Shown here in pieces: positions 10,065 to 18,884 of a stretch of DNA of 20,235 nucleotides (its first letter is position 1; the number at the start of each line of letters is the position of its first letter). Position numbers and translations under genes: made by a program. The stretch is from Apostichopus californicus (taxonomy: Eukaryota > Echinodermata > Holothuroidea > Aspidochirotida > Stichopodidae): NCBI GenBank assembly GCA_020650975.1, contig JAIPMN010007153.1, forward strand, positions 1-20,235, in the 5' to 3' direction. The notes under the pieces were generated by a model, which was not told where the DNA came from, ran no database searches, and was given only the letters and a program-made list of their open reading frames with translations.

Positions 10065-10419
10065 AAGGTTTTGAAGTTCAAAGGCCCTAATACTATGCCT
10101 CAAAGGGTAAGTAAACCCTAGACATTTCTGCTTAGAGAAAACAGGTTACAAGCTTGCTCTTTTCGACAGAAGCAACACGAATGCTTGAAAACATTTTTTT
10201 CAACCTTAAAAATCGATTTAATTGTCACCCATGGCATTCGCCATTTTGTTTGAATTCGGACAGTTCCTGCTTGTTTCATGACGTAAGGCAGCCACATATC
10301 ACATTTCAACACATGCATTTGCTACGGGCTGTTCACGATAATTAAGGCAATATCTTGAGAAATTTTTATTTCGAACACTTCCTTGGCTCAGGAATTTTTT
10401 TAAATTTAAAACAGGAAAC

Positions 10420-10581
10420 ATGGATGCAATTGGACTTGACTGCTATCAAATTGAGCCTGAATACGCAGTGGAGGAACTGAGACAACCAGACCTAGAGCTT
10501 GCTAAACAGATTGCATCCATGGCCCACACTGGCAGTTACTACATGCTAGTCTTTCCAACACTAGTAACAGTTCTGCGATGA
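10420..10581 (+). CDS. possible small ORF or exon, unidentified
   Basis: A 53-codon plus-strand frame starts MDAIGLDCYQIEPEYAVEEL and ends FPTLVTVLR before TGA at 10579-10581. Its composition is more protein-like than the surrounding DNA. It follows an acceptor-like AAATTTAAAACAG, and a strong plus-strand donor (GGGTAAGTA) occurs near 10105, so it could be the second exon of a small gene. The region also contains a 12-bp inverted repeat, CATGGATGCAAT (10419-10430) and ATTGCATCCATG (10510-10521), so it may instead be a transposon remnant. I recognise no family. Confidence 0.22.
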   Translation: MDAIGLDCYQIEPEYAVEELRQPDLELAKQIASMAHTGSYYMLVFPTLVTVLR

Positions 10582-11158
10582 AGGGGCAAGCTTGGTGCTT
10601 TTGTATAATATAATTTTCCTTTCCTGCTCCTTCCCCCCTTCTGTTTACACAACCAAATGTTTTGTACTCCGGCATTTTGCACGGTCAACTTCCGAACAAT
10701 TTCTTAGAGCAAGTGTACAATTAATAATATGCAGAGAGGGCAATTGTTAATTTACGATGTGGCTCGCTGATGTCATGTTTGAAGGGCCCTTTGTTACAGA
10801 ATGGCCGCCAACACAGTAGGTTGAAAATATAATTAAAAAATTCCTGGAAATTTGGGGAAAGGTAGTTTTGACTAGTTATTTCACAGAGGGTGTAAGTATA
10901 TTAGACTCTACAGTATGAGGTCAATGAAAAAACCCCGGGTATATTTCTCCTTTACCCTTTAAAACTGGAGAAATCCAATCATTGCAAAATGGAACTTGAT
11001 CTGTGGAAAAGGGCAAAAGTTTGAGCATAATGTCAGAAAATCTTTTAAGATGTGAAATAACAAATATTTCTGAACAATCTTGAGTTGGCAAAGCTTACTT
11101 TCAATTCTTAATATTTGAATCACTACTTTACTGTTATTGTTCATGATGAAACCTAAAG

Positions 11159-11531
11159 TTAAAGGGTGTGGGAGACTCGCGCAAAAACAAACGTTTAATG
11201 CCGGTAATTTGACCTAGTTTCGAATGACGTGTAACAGAAGTGTTAAACACTACCATCGATCCAAGAAAATACACACAAAGCTTGCTACCGTCAGTAATTA
11301 GACATTAGTGTACAGTCAGTACATACAGCTGCGGTCAATACCCACAGCACAGTATACAAACGATACAGCGATGGACATCTCAGGTCCAGCTCAAGATAAC
11401 AATTAAGGTATCACGTTTCATTACTGTCTGCATTTTGTAGCGACTCGAACAACACATCACTTGCAAGCAACAGAAAGTGAACTTTTTCAGATGGCCGCAT
11501 GCTGTTTGAGGCGAATCTTCAATGCCTTTAA
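11159..11531 (+). mobile_element. TTAA-flanked MITE, copy 3 (intergenic)
   Basis: TTAA lies at 11159-11162 and 11528-11531. Orientation is the same as the other copies. It shares GTATACAAACGATACAGCG with copy 4, a stretch absent from copies 1 and 2, so it belongs to a second subfamily. It ends GGCGAATCTTCAATGCC next to the terminal TTAA. Confidence 0.87.
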
Positions 11532-11900
11532 TGTTACGACTAGCCTAGTACTGGCCTACTAGAACTACTATTACTAGTACTAGCCTAGGTCTAGGCTAAG
11601 TACTGCTAAACTAGCCTAGGCCTACCTCAAAAACAATCGTGTTACTTGCAATGCTACTGTTAGGGTATCCTATTCTAAAGTTAGTCAAAGTTAGGGCTAA
11701 GAGTTACTTAGTTTCTTCTGGTGAGGTTTCTGCCTAGCCTCACAACTTTAGGCATATTGTTTGTGTAAAAACATTAGCCAAGGCGTAATTGTCAGTAACT
11801 ATTAACATAGGCCAAAGTTTGGCTAGTTCTACTAAGTTAGTAATAATAATAATAGACTACTAATATTACTAGAGTCCAGTACTAGTAGTAGTACCGTTAC
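11532..11900 (+). repeat. CTAG/TAGGCCTA-rich low-complexity DNA
   Basis: Dense CTAG, CCTAGG and TAGTACTAG words occur at 11536-11635 and again at 11800-11900 (AATAATAATAATAG, CAGTACTAGTAGTAGTACC). The words are self-complementary, so many small hairpins are possible. No gene is seen. Confidence 0.6.
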
Positions 11901-12773
11901 AGCATACAATAGGCTACGGATTTTAATTTATAGGTCTTACTTTGGTGAAAGTTAATGCCCATAATGTTGCAAATTACCTTATCTCAAGATCGTTGAATTT
12001 CGAAAGACATCTTATGTGTGGGACATCCAAATCGAATTATTGCCTTTTGATTGGGGCTGATGTGATGGGTAAGTCCAACTTCACCTGTTGGTTGTGTGTA
12101 ATAACTAACTAGTAGTAACGCGAAGCACTGTCTCACTAGCATGCACTGTACATATATACTGAATTGATGAATTGATTGCCTTCCAAGTAGTAAGTTCAAG
12201 TACCGTGCACTGTTAAAACCTAAACAGACATGTTCTGTATTACTGAAAGAACAGTAAATGTCACAGAAATGTGTGGTCTTCCCGTGTGTTACCTGTAATA
12301 TCGTGACTAGTGCCGTGGGGCGCTGAGAGTGTAAAAATGTACAGGTGAAATTAATTCATGCACTTAGGTATAGTCGAATATAGTAAATCAGGACAATAAA
12401 TCCCTGTACCCCGATCAGAATTTCATCTTTTCATATCTGCTGATACTCAGGCAACCCATGCGGGCTACAATTATATAAATATAAGCAAGTTAACTGGTAG
12501 GACTCCAATGTGTGAGAGGACACGTAAAAAAAAAAACGGGGGATTAGATTTCCTTGATAAATAATTTTATTCATTTTTAAATTGTTTACATCTCATACTT
12601 ACAATATCTTCAAAATGATTGCTAATTAAATAACAGTATCAGTATGATGATTGAAAAGTACCGAAAGTACTTTGTGCAGACTTTGTGTTGTTGTATCATA
12701 TCAATAAAATTGCTTTTGATTCATGAAACAACGGGTGAGCAAGATCATAAATTTCAGTCAAATGTCAAACAAA

Positions 12774-13206
12774 AAGTTGTTTGTGACTTAACCTTGCTAA
12801 ATTATAGATGCTTGCATTCCCTTTTGGTTATTACTTTTGCATGATTAGCCAGAGATCAGGAGTCCAATTCATGACGTGGATATCAAATTTAGCAAAATGT
12901 TCACTAAAATGAAGAGTGTTAATATGTAAAATATTGGAATCTTTCGTCAGATTTTCAAACAGCCTTTTTAGCCTTTGAAGAAGATCCTGCTAGGATCAAC
13001 ACGTCAGGCCAACTTACTTTTACACATTCTCCTACACAGGCTCTCTAGTGGATAAGCAGTTTGCTAACATTTTTATTTTATTTAGATTTTCAAACAGATG
13101 CATCAAACTTTTATCTTGTGAAGTAAACTTTTGGTTGTTTGTAACTTTCCTCAAGACTGCCTCAGCAGATAACTTGCTAAAATATAGATGCTTGCATTCC
13201 CTGTTT
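12774..13206 (+). repeat. local direct duplication
   Basis: AAAGTTGTTTGTGACTTAAC ... CTTGCTAAATTATAGATGC at 12774-12826 recurs as TTTGGTTGTTTGTAACTTTC ... CTTGCTAAAATATAGATGC at 13130-13206, and both end TTGCATTCCCT. The copies are about 370 bp apart and flank the Penelope-like fragment, so they may be parts of one longer element. Confidence 0.6.
12957..13052 (+). mobile_element. fragment resembling a Penelope-like element terminal repeat
   Basis: It contains TTTGAAGAAGATCCTGCTAG followed by GATCAACACGTCAGGCC. The GATCC...GGATC hairpin is flanked by a GAAGA box and an ACGTC box, and GCCT...AGGC could close the fold. That layout resembles the degenerate hammerhead motif of Penelope-like element terminal repeats (recalled). 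No reverse transcriptase is present nearby. The same tail sequence recurs at 14345 and 15340. Confidence 0.4.
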
Positions 13207-14344
13207 GTTTTTGTGGAGGTCCATGGGTCTGGCCATCCAATGGCTCGATCATTGAGTGACTGACTAAAGTCTTGGCTCTAACTGCTCACATAATGAAATT
13301 GTTTGTCACCTAGGCTATGCAAGACATGCTCATCTGTAAAACGGTCAAAAATATCATTCACAGAATACCACATATTCAAAAGAGTATAAAATGCATTTTA
13401 AAAAGATTGAGAACAGTTTGGCAGTATTAAGAGCATCTGATCACCAGTGCTTTAAAAAACAAAGATATAAAAGTGAAGCTTAACAGATTATGTTATCATA
13501 GTAGACAATGTGATAACATGCAGGCAATCCGTGGGGTTGCAAATCCCATCCCCAACATTTTTTGAAGCAATGCATTACGGTTGTTATACTACCTCCTCAT
13601 CACACAGATATCGGCATCCCATGAGACTGTCTTAATGACCAATCAGCATCAAGTGTTTGATCAGACCTGACAGAGAATAGAGGTCAAGGCTCTCCCCTCT
13701 CTGTGTATTAACCTGCTACAATACTAGCAACAGCTGAGTAGTTTGTTGCATACCTAACGTTAATATTTGTAATATACGCATTACTGTAGTTACTTACTAT
13801 GAAGGCACAAAACATACCAAAATGACATTCATTTAACCCCTTTGTATTTTGCTGCAAATAATGGGATTGAGTTGTTTGACACAAAATGGCTAATTTTGAA
13901 TAAATCCACTCATTAACTACCATGAAGTCACAATAGCACATAGTCAAATATGAAATGCAGATGCCAAATTTAGATGTTTTCCGCCTTTGCAGTTTACCAG
14001 GAATTTTAGACATATCTTTTTTCTCAAGTTGGTCAACTTTGACCGTTGAGCTTATTAATTAATACCACATAAACATATAGACTCCTTAATTTCCTACATT
14101 GACAAAGTGCTTTCAACCCCTTTGACATGCCTGTTATGGCTAAAATCAGTTCTCTACTAATTTCCCTTACATTACATGCAACTAATAGTATGACAAAAAT
14201 ATTGCACATTGCTATCTGAACTCCACCTTTGTCTCAATGTACAGTACTTGTTTGCAGATATGCAAAACCTAACAACATTACAGTCGTAGACAGGAATTTC
14301 TAGGCTGAATTATCTTTGATATGTTTGTTGTCTTTCCATTTTAA

Positions 14345-14375
14345 AACGTCAGGCCAACTTACTTTTACACACAGT
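14345..14375 (+). repeat. short copy of the CGTCAGGCC repeat
   Basis: The sequence AACGTCAGGCCAACTTACTT repeats that at about 13000-13021, followed by TTACACA. It is a second, short piece of the same dispersed repeat. Confidence 0.55.
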
Positions 14376-14842
14376 CATTCCATTTTACAAGATTTCCAAA
14401 AGTTGAACATTTAGAAATTATATTTGTTTACAAGGCCTGAAATAACCATCTTGTGTTAAAGGAGAAACAAGCTCATCCATCATATATATGTGATATGACA
14501 GTGATTTACCTGTTTTGAAGGACATCTCTCTCATACAGCTAAGAAAATTCAAGATATATATATCCAAGATTTAAATTCCTGTCTGGGAGCAGTCATTTGG
14601 TAAATCTGTGATGCCATAGTGCCAATAGGGTCTGAAACCTTTACTTTCTCATTCATTTTGAACATGTGTTTCTAAGTTAAAATGTTAACAGGAAAACCCT
14701 GTCATCAATAGATAAAATGTTAGAGTCTCAGTATTTTAGATTCAGTATTTGCAAAGCCCATTTTCCATGACAGAAAAATATACATTGTAATAAATGATAC
14801 AATATGAGAAAACTGATGCACATTTAGTTCGATGATGTCATA

Positions 14843-14864
14843 TTGAGACTTGATCAAGTCTCAA
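14843..14864. repeat. perfect 22-bp palindrome
   Basis: TTGAGACTTGATCAAGTCTC followed by AA reads the same on both strands. It is intergenic, about 1 kb past the NKRF-like stop. No function is assigned. Confidence 0.85.
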
Positions 14865-15232
14865 GCCGTGTGTTTGAAGGACCATTAAAACTGTGATATT
14901 TCCCAAATGGAATAAGATTTTTCTTAGCTGCTTGGGAAGAAATGGTTTGTTTCTCCTGTTAGCTTCTTAGCAGCAATCACTTTAGAAAGTCATGATCAAT
15001 AACAAGGGTGGTGTAGAAGGATGCTAGGAATTTCCATGGACAGTTTGGGATTTGGTTTTCAAGTTTGATTACTAAGCCAAATGAATATTAAGATCTCATT
15101 ATAACAGGAATGCAATTGATTAACATCCTCCAACTGAAGATTTCTGCATCAGAATAATGTCTTGAGTGAGTTAAAATGAATACACTTGATTTTAGCCTTA
15201 ACATTTTGTTGCCCCACATTTCAAAGTTACTG

Positions 15233-15238
15233 TTTATT
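15233..15238 (-). promoter_or_regulatory. possible polyadenylation signal of the NKRF-like gene
   Basis: TTTATT on the plus strand is AATAAA on the minus strand, about 650 bp past the stop codon. It is the first exact AATAAA I noticed downstream. If used, the 3'UTR would include the SINE at 15387-15635. Chance occurrence is quite possible in this AT-rich DNA. Confidence 0.25.
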
Positions 15239-15276
15239 ACATGTAAAAATGTAAAAGTAACAGGGCCTGATATTTC

Positions 15277-15385
15277 AACCTTTTTCAGAGGCTAACAGTT
15301 AGTCTGTGAAGACAATCCTGCTAGAGTCAAAATTTCAGGTCCTCTAAATTTAACATATTCGCCAACAAAGGCTTTCCACAGTAGA
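15277..15385 (+). repeat. diverged third copy of the Penelope-like terminal fragment
   Basis: The order matches 12957-13052: a GTGAAGACAATCCTGCTAGA motif, then TTTCAGG, then a counterpart of the ACATTCTCCTACACAGGCT segment (here ACATATTCGCCAACAAAGGCT), then a GTAGAT end. It is diverged, and the hairpin arms are no longer perfect. It directly abuts the SINE at 15387. Confidence 0.4.
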
Positions 15386-15386
15386 T

Positions 15387-15635
15387 ATGTATTTGTATGT
15401 ATTTTAGATCCTCCTGCAGGCAGGAACTCGCGAAGAAGCCTCATTGGCTTATCAAAGCCGCAAGCTGACCGAAGTCAGTCTCTTACATTCATATTTAACG
15501 TCCATGATTATGAATTGTCAATTGTCAACAACTCTGTAACTGGACAACATACATTAATCTGGGAGTGACTCGAACCGGGGTCCTTATGATTGGAAGGCAC
15601 CGGCGTTAACCACTGAGCTAACACTTAACACTCAG
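15387..15635 (-). mobile_element. tRNA-derived SINE, family 2, copy 2 (well-preserved head)
   Basis: On the minus strand the A box TTAGCTCAGTGGTTAACGCC (15621-15602) and B box GGTTCGAGTC (15576-15567) are correctly spaced. The body then matches copy 1, with about 12 extra bases (GGCTTCTTCGCG) near the 3' end. It ends in a TACATACAAATACATA tract at about 15387. It lies about 250 bp past the NKRF-like stop, in the same sense as that gene, possibly in its 3'UTR. Confidence 0.82.
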
Positions 15636-15690
15636 ATATTGCAGTGCAACACTCAGATACTGCTCAGCTAACACTCAGATATTGCAGTAT
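15618..15690 (+). repeat. short tandem repeat of AACACTCAGATATTGCAGT
   Basis: About three imperfect units lie beside the SINE head, with GAGCTAACACT repeated as a spacer. It may have arisen by slippage from the SINE 5' end. Confidence 0.65.
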
Positions 15691-15886
15691 GCCCACTGTG
15701 TTCTCTCTTTGAAGCACATGTAAAATATGGAAACCTGATCGATAAAAAGCTTTGAATTTAAACTTCATTATTTCATAACATTAATGACCTATACTTGTAA
15801 TGGAATTTTAGTAGCTATCAATTAACACATTGGAGAGTTCTTCAAAATTAACTCAAAGAACTGCTTTTATGTCCATGGTTTCTTAT

Positions 15887-17105
15887 TTAACTGATTCCAA
15901 CAGGACTTTGAATAGTGAAAAGTTGACTTCCACTTTGTGCACTCTCTAATATAGAATTCTTGTCCATCTTACATCGAATTGTGAGGTAACGGTCATCTCC
16001 TTTTCCATACGACTGGCTTTTCAGTCCCATTCTCCTACTCTTTGTGTGAATTCTTTTCCTCTGAATGTTACTTAAAGATGATGAAAATACTAAATATTCT
16101 CTCTCTCCGTTAGCTATTTGCATTAGCAGACTGTACACAACCGTGTCATCCATACGGTCAGTGAGAAGCCTTCCTTTAGCATCTTGATACTTCGTTAAGT
16201 CGATTCCAAGTCCTGCCCGGAATTGCCGCTCTTCTACTTGGATCGGCTCGGTTCTGCCGTGCTCTTTCTTTCCGAGGCCTCCCCCTTTCCAACCCATCTT
16301 TTGAAGAAGCATATGACCTTTATTGCTTTCAGGTAATGCCTCGTCTGATACAGTTTGCACACCTGGGTTTGTAATCTTATCGAGTTGAATACAGTCCGTC
16401 TTGAATTCGTCTTTTCCAAGTGCCATCTTTTTCACGACTGGAAAAGAAGCTTTCAAAAGACTGAATGCATTTTCTGCTGCAATCTGTTTAGCTCTCTTCT
16501 TACCATCAGCAGAACCATCCCCTACCAGGACGTCGGCAATGTACATGAGACATCGCACTTGATCAGGGTTGCCGTCTGAAAACTCCACTCTCATTTCTGC
16601 TTTGTTAAATTTGGCAGAAGCATCAAGATCGGAAATCGGTTGGCTATTTTCATGCTCAATGACGACAAAGTCTCCAAGTCTTCTGAGAAACATTTTTGCT
16701 TCTGATTGTTCTTCAGTATTTTGATATGACTGGGTTAATTTCCTACCGTCCCTTTTCCGTCCTAAGTGGTTGACAGTTTGGTTACCAGATGAGATGATAG
16801 GAGCAGGCAAAGTCTTCACATGCTCATTGATATCATCACTTGAAAGTCTACATTTCTTGGCTATTCTGTCATTTTGGTTGGTATCATTCCTCTTCTGGCT
16901 ATGTTGAAATTTGTTCGTTTCTGTGGAATTTGTAGCAGCACGGGTGTCTTTAACTGTCCCAGTCTCCTCTTGTTTGTGATGACGTATAGATCCATTCTCC
17001 TCATTAGGCAAACAATCTTCCTTTTTCTTAGGGTGATCAGCTTTGTAGCTTACTTCAATACCTTCTGACATATGAGCGACTTTCTCCATAAGTGCTGGAG
17101 GGTAT
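15887..17105 (-). CDS. NKRF: NKRF-like exon 2 (end of XTBD, linker, dsRBD, G-patch, R3H)
   Basis: It begins after the acceptor TTTGTTTACAG (AG at 17107-17106) with A|TAC CCT CCA GCA CTT ATG. The Met at 17089 is therefore internal (residue 65), although it looks like a start if exon 1 is overlooked. The frame stays open for 405 residues to TAA at 15889-15887. No further intron is needed, since the XTBD end, dsRBD, G-patch and R3H all fall in one frame. Confidence 0.93.
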
Positions 17106-18556
17106 CTGTAAACAAACAGAAAACAATACTGTTGTTAAAGCACTGGAAGTGGTGAAAAAAAGAACAGGGATTTAATGGAAATGGTAGAAACAATTATTAA
17201 TTTATCATTAATATAAAGTACTTCACTTCAAAACGTCACTGGTTGAACATGTAGGCCTACTTTATGCTTAATTTTCATCATGGGCCACATCCTTTGCAAA
17301 GCATTCCCTACAGGAAAGTATTAAAGGGTGTGAAGACTCGCGCAAAAAGAAATGTCTAATGCCGGTAATTAGACCTAGTTTCGAATGAGGTGTAACAGAA
17401 GTGTTAAACATCACCATCGATCCAAGAAAATACACACACAGCTTGGAACCGTCGGTAGCAAGCTAGTGTGTGGTGAGTACATACAGCTGCGGTCAATACC
17501 CACAGCACAGTATACAAACGATACAGCGATGGACATCTCAGGTCCAGCTATAACGAGGTATCACGTTTCATTACTGTCTGCATTTTGTAGCGACACGCAC
17601 AAAACGTCACTTGCAAGCAACAGAAAGTTAACTTTTTTAATTTTTTAATTTTAGGTTTACAGTCTTGTTAAGGGCCAAGGCCCTCTCACACGACTTTACA
17701 ACTTAACCTTGGTCATTGGTAACTTGTCACACCTACACACCAAAGTGTGCACAATTCAATCAATCTCTCCTGGGGCACCACAGTGCACCACAACCACGTG
17801 TCCCCCGGGGGACTTCCCATAGGGTGCAGCCACAAACCGGCGCAAACAACTATATTTACAAGTTACCTCGCAAGTCCCCATTTATACACCTGGGTGAAGA
17901 GAGGCAATGGAGATAAAGCGCCTTGCCCAAGGACACAACGCAATGATCTGGCCAGGGCTCGAACCTGTAATCCTTAAATCACAAGTCCACTGCCTTAACC
18001 ACTTGACCACAACGCCCTCGACAGATGGCCGCACACGGTTTTGGGCGAATCTTCAATGCCTTTAAACCGTAAGGTGTTAGGATAGTTTGCATGGTCCTCT
18101 ATTTGAAGTGAAATGGACATCACTCATCATATAACTCTAGCCTATGACAGGCTCTGATTTCTGATTCATTACCAAAATCAATTTCAGAATATGTATTTTG
18201 CATAACTTTGAATTCAAGCTCGGAAGTTCACTGTCTATACGAAATACTGTCCCTTATTAAACATGGGAAGGGCTTGTGCTAGAACAAACTTGAACATTAA
18301 TGTTAGGCCTAGGTTTTGGCGGCAGTAGTGCAAGTCAGTGGATATAATACACAAGTTCGGTCGTCCTTCTCTGACATTACCTGCAACCCAAAAATGTGAC
18401 ATTTGCCCAAGTCATTGAGAGTGAAATAAGCTGCTTCTTTCTATTACTAAATTCTTTCAAATTCTTGCTTAGGAATCTCTTCCTATATTTCCACTGGAAG
18501 TCATTTTCATGATGATATTTCCAGCTTTCTGGTACACTTCGAGCGCTACCATCCAT
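15887..18556 (-). CDS. NKRF: NKRF-like XTBD / dsRBD / G-patch / R3H protein, complete two-exon CDS (18556-18381 joined to 17105-15887)
   Basis: The joined CDS gives 464 residues. XTBD proteins (vertebrate NKRF, CDKN2AIP, CDKN2AIPNL; nematode PAXT-1) bind the 5'-3' exonuclease XRN2, and NKRF also acts in NF-kB repression and rRNA processing. Domains: XTBD about 9-77, including LSMTWANVTFLGCR and, after the splice, YPPALMEKVAHMSEGI; a basic, polar linker about 80-200 with KKCR- and RKRD-like clusters; a dsRBD-like region about 204-279 (FVVIEHENS, then KKRAKQIAAENAFSLL); a G-patch about 322-364 (GHMLLQKMGWKGGGLG); and an R3H-type C-terminus about 382-437 (RKRIHTKSRRMGLKSQSYG, with His 412). The start at 18556 has an in-frame TGA at 18571-18569. 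Human NKRF is about 690 residues with more than one dsRBD-like repeat, so this one is short. A nuclear or nucleolar location is inferred from the family. Confidence 0.9.
17321..18065 (+). mobile_element. TTAA-flanked MITE, copy 4, interrupted by a SINE (in the NKRF-like intron)
   Basis: TTAA lies at 17321-17324 and 18062-18065. The left part (to about 17637) and right part (from about 18021) align to copy 3 as one element. The left end TTAAAGGGTGTGAAGACTCG and the reverse complement of the right end, TTAAAGGCATTGAAGATTCG, agree at most positions; the inverted repeat extends to about 27 bp with about 22 matches. The insertion of about 383 bp separates AACTTTTT from CAGATGGCCGC. Confidence 0.87.
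17638..18020 (-). mobile_element. tRNA-headed SINE nested in MITE copy 4
   Basis: Read on the minus strand, it starts with a tRNA-like head: A box TGGTCAAGTGG (18009-17999) and B box GGTTCGAGCCC (17965-17955). The body contains TGTCCTTGGGCAAGGCGC and CACCCAGGTGTATAAATGG, which resemble core domains seen in many invertebrate SINEs (recalled, not searched). It ends in an A-rich tail at about 17660-17638. A pol III origin follows from the boxes. No clean target duplication is visible. It is not a functional tRNA. Confidence 0.8.
18381..18556 (-). CDS. NKRF: NKRF-like exon 1, encoding most of the XTBD
   Basis: Fifty-eight codons plus two bases run from ATG at 18556-18554 to a donor read as GCAG|GTAATG. 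The peptide starts MDGSARSVPESW and contains a basic helical stretch (KYRKRFLSKNLKE), then LSMTWANVTFLGC, which is the XTBD signature. The two leftover bases AG join the first base A of exon 2 to make Arg, giving LGCRYPPALMEK across the junction, as in XTBD proteins. An in-frame stop lies five codons upstream of the ATG. The intron (17106-18380, 1275 bp) carries a MITE with a nested SINE. Confidence 0.88.
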
Positions 18557-18711
18557 GATGTTCTGTTGTCACTGTTGTGGTACTAGGAACATAGCTTACT
18601 TTCGGAATTGTTTATGTTTCTAGCTGTACGTCGTCGTTCTCATGCAGTATATAATTATACTGTATATCAACGATGCACAGCTTTATCATACCGTTTGACC
18701 GGTGTGAAGTT

Positions 18712-18758
18712 AGTTACTTATTACGCGTTCCTCGTTCGACATTCGCGAATAAGTAACT
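18712..18758. promoter_or_regulatory. long hairpin in the putative promoter/5' region of the NKRF-like gene
   Basis: AGTTACTTATTACGCG (18712-18727) pairs with CGCGAATAAGTAACT (18744-18758) with one bulged base, around a 16-nt loop. The surrounding 18620-18760 holds a local cluster of CpG (ACGTCGTCGTTC, ACGCG, TTCG, TTCGCG) in otherwise CpG-poor DNA, about 160 bp upstream of the start codon. A promoter role is inference. Confidence 0.4.
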
Positions 18759-18884
18759 GCAGTACATAATGTTACTTATTGGATAATGGATTCGATATAC
18801 ACCTATGGGAAGCCGATATAATTAAGATTTTTTTGTCGAAAAAAAATATTTTAGTGTATTTTTCCAAAGATAATGAGGTGTTAG

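Larger units (their letters stand above)
8225..15886. other. stretch between the MAP3K4 large exon and the NKRF-like stop codon
   Basis: It should hold the unlocated 5' exon and promoter of MAP3K4 and the 3'UTR of the NKRF-like gene. I could place neither firmly. Possible minus-strand donors (AAG|GTAATT near 11977, CAG|GTAACA near 12290) and a minus-strand CCAAT at about 12048 are weak hints of an upstream exon around 11980-12310. Contents are MITE copies 2 and 3, the diverged duplication at 8996-9371, the possible small ORF at 10420, CTAG-rich DNA, Penelope-like fragments and the SINE at 15387. Confidence 0.5.

Noticed and set aside
13708..14013. 101-codon minus-strand open frame
   Set aside because: No domain, splice context or compositional sign of coding. 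It lies in intergenic AT-rich DNA.
15567..15630. tRNA gene on the minus strand near 15.6 kb
   Set aside because: This is the tRNA-like head of the second SINE family, whose body recurs at 1940-2156.
17068..17089. Met at 17089 as the start of the NKRF-like protein
   Set aside because: The residues after it are the end of an XTBD whose beginning is encoded by a matching upstream exon, with correct phase and splice sites.
17385..17648. 87-codon plus-strand open frame
   Set aside because: It lies entirely in MITE copy 4. The other copies do not keep the frame.
17955..18018. tRNA gene on the minus strand
   Set aside because: It has A and B boxes, but the stems are degraded and it is fused to a SINE body and tail.
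1514..18556. Functional gene cluster linking MAP3K4 and the NKRF-like gene
   Set aside because: Both relate to stress or immune signalling in vertebrates, but tandem placement about 7.7 kb apart in an animal genome is not evidence of joint function.
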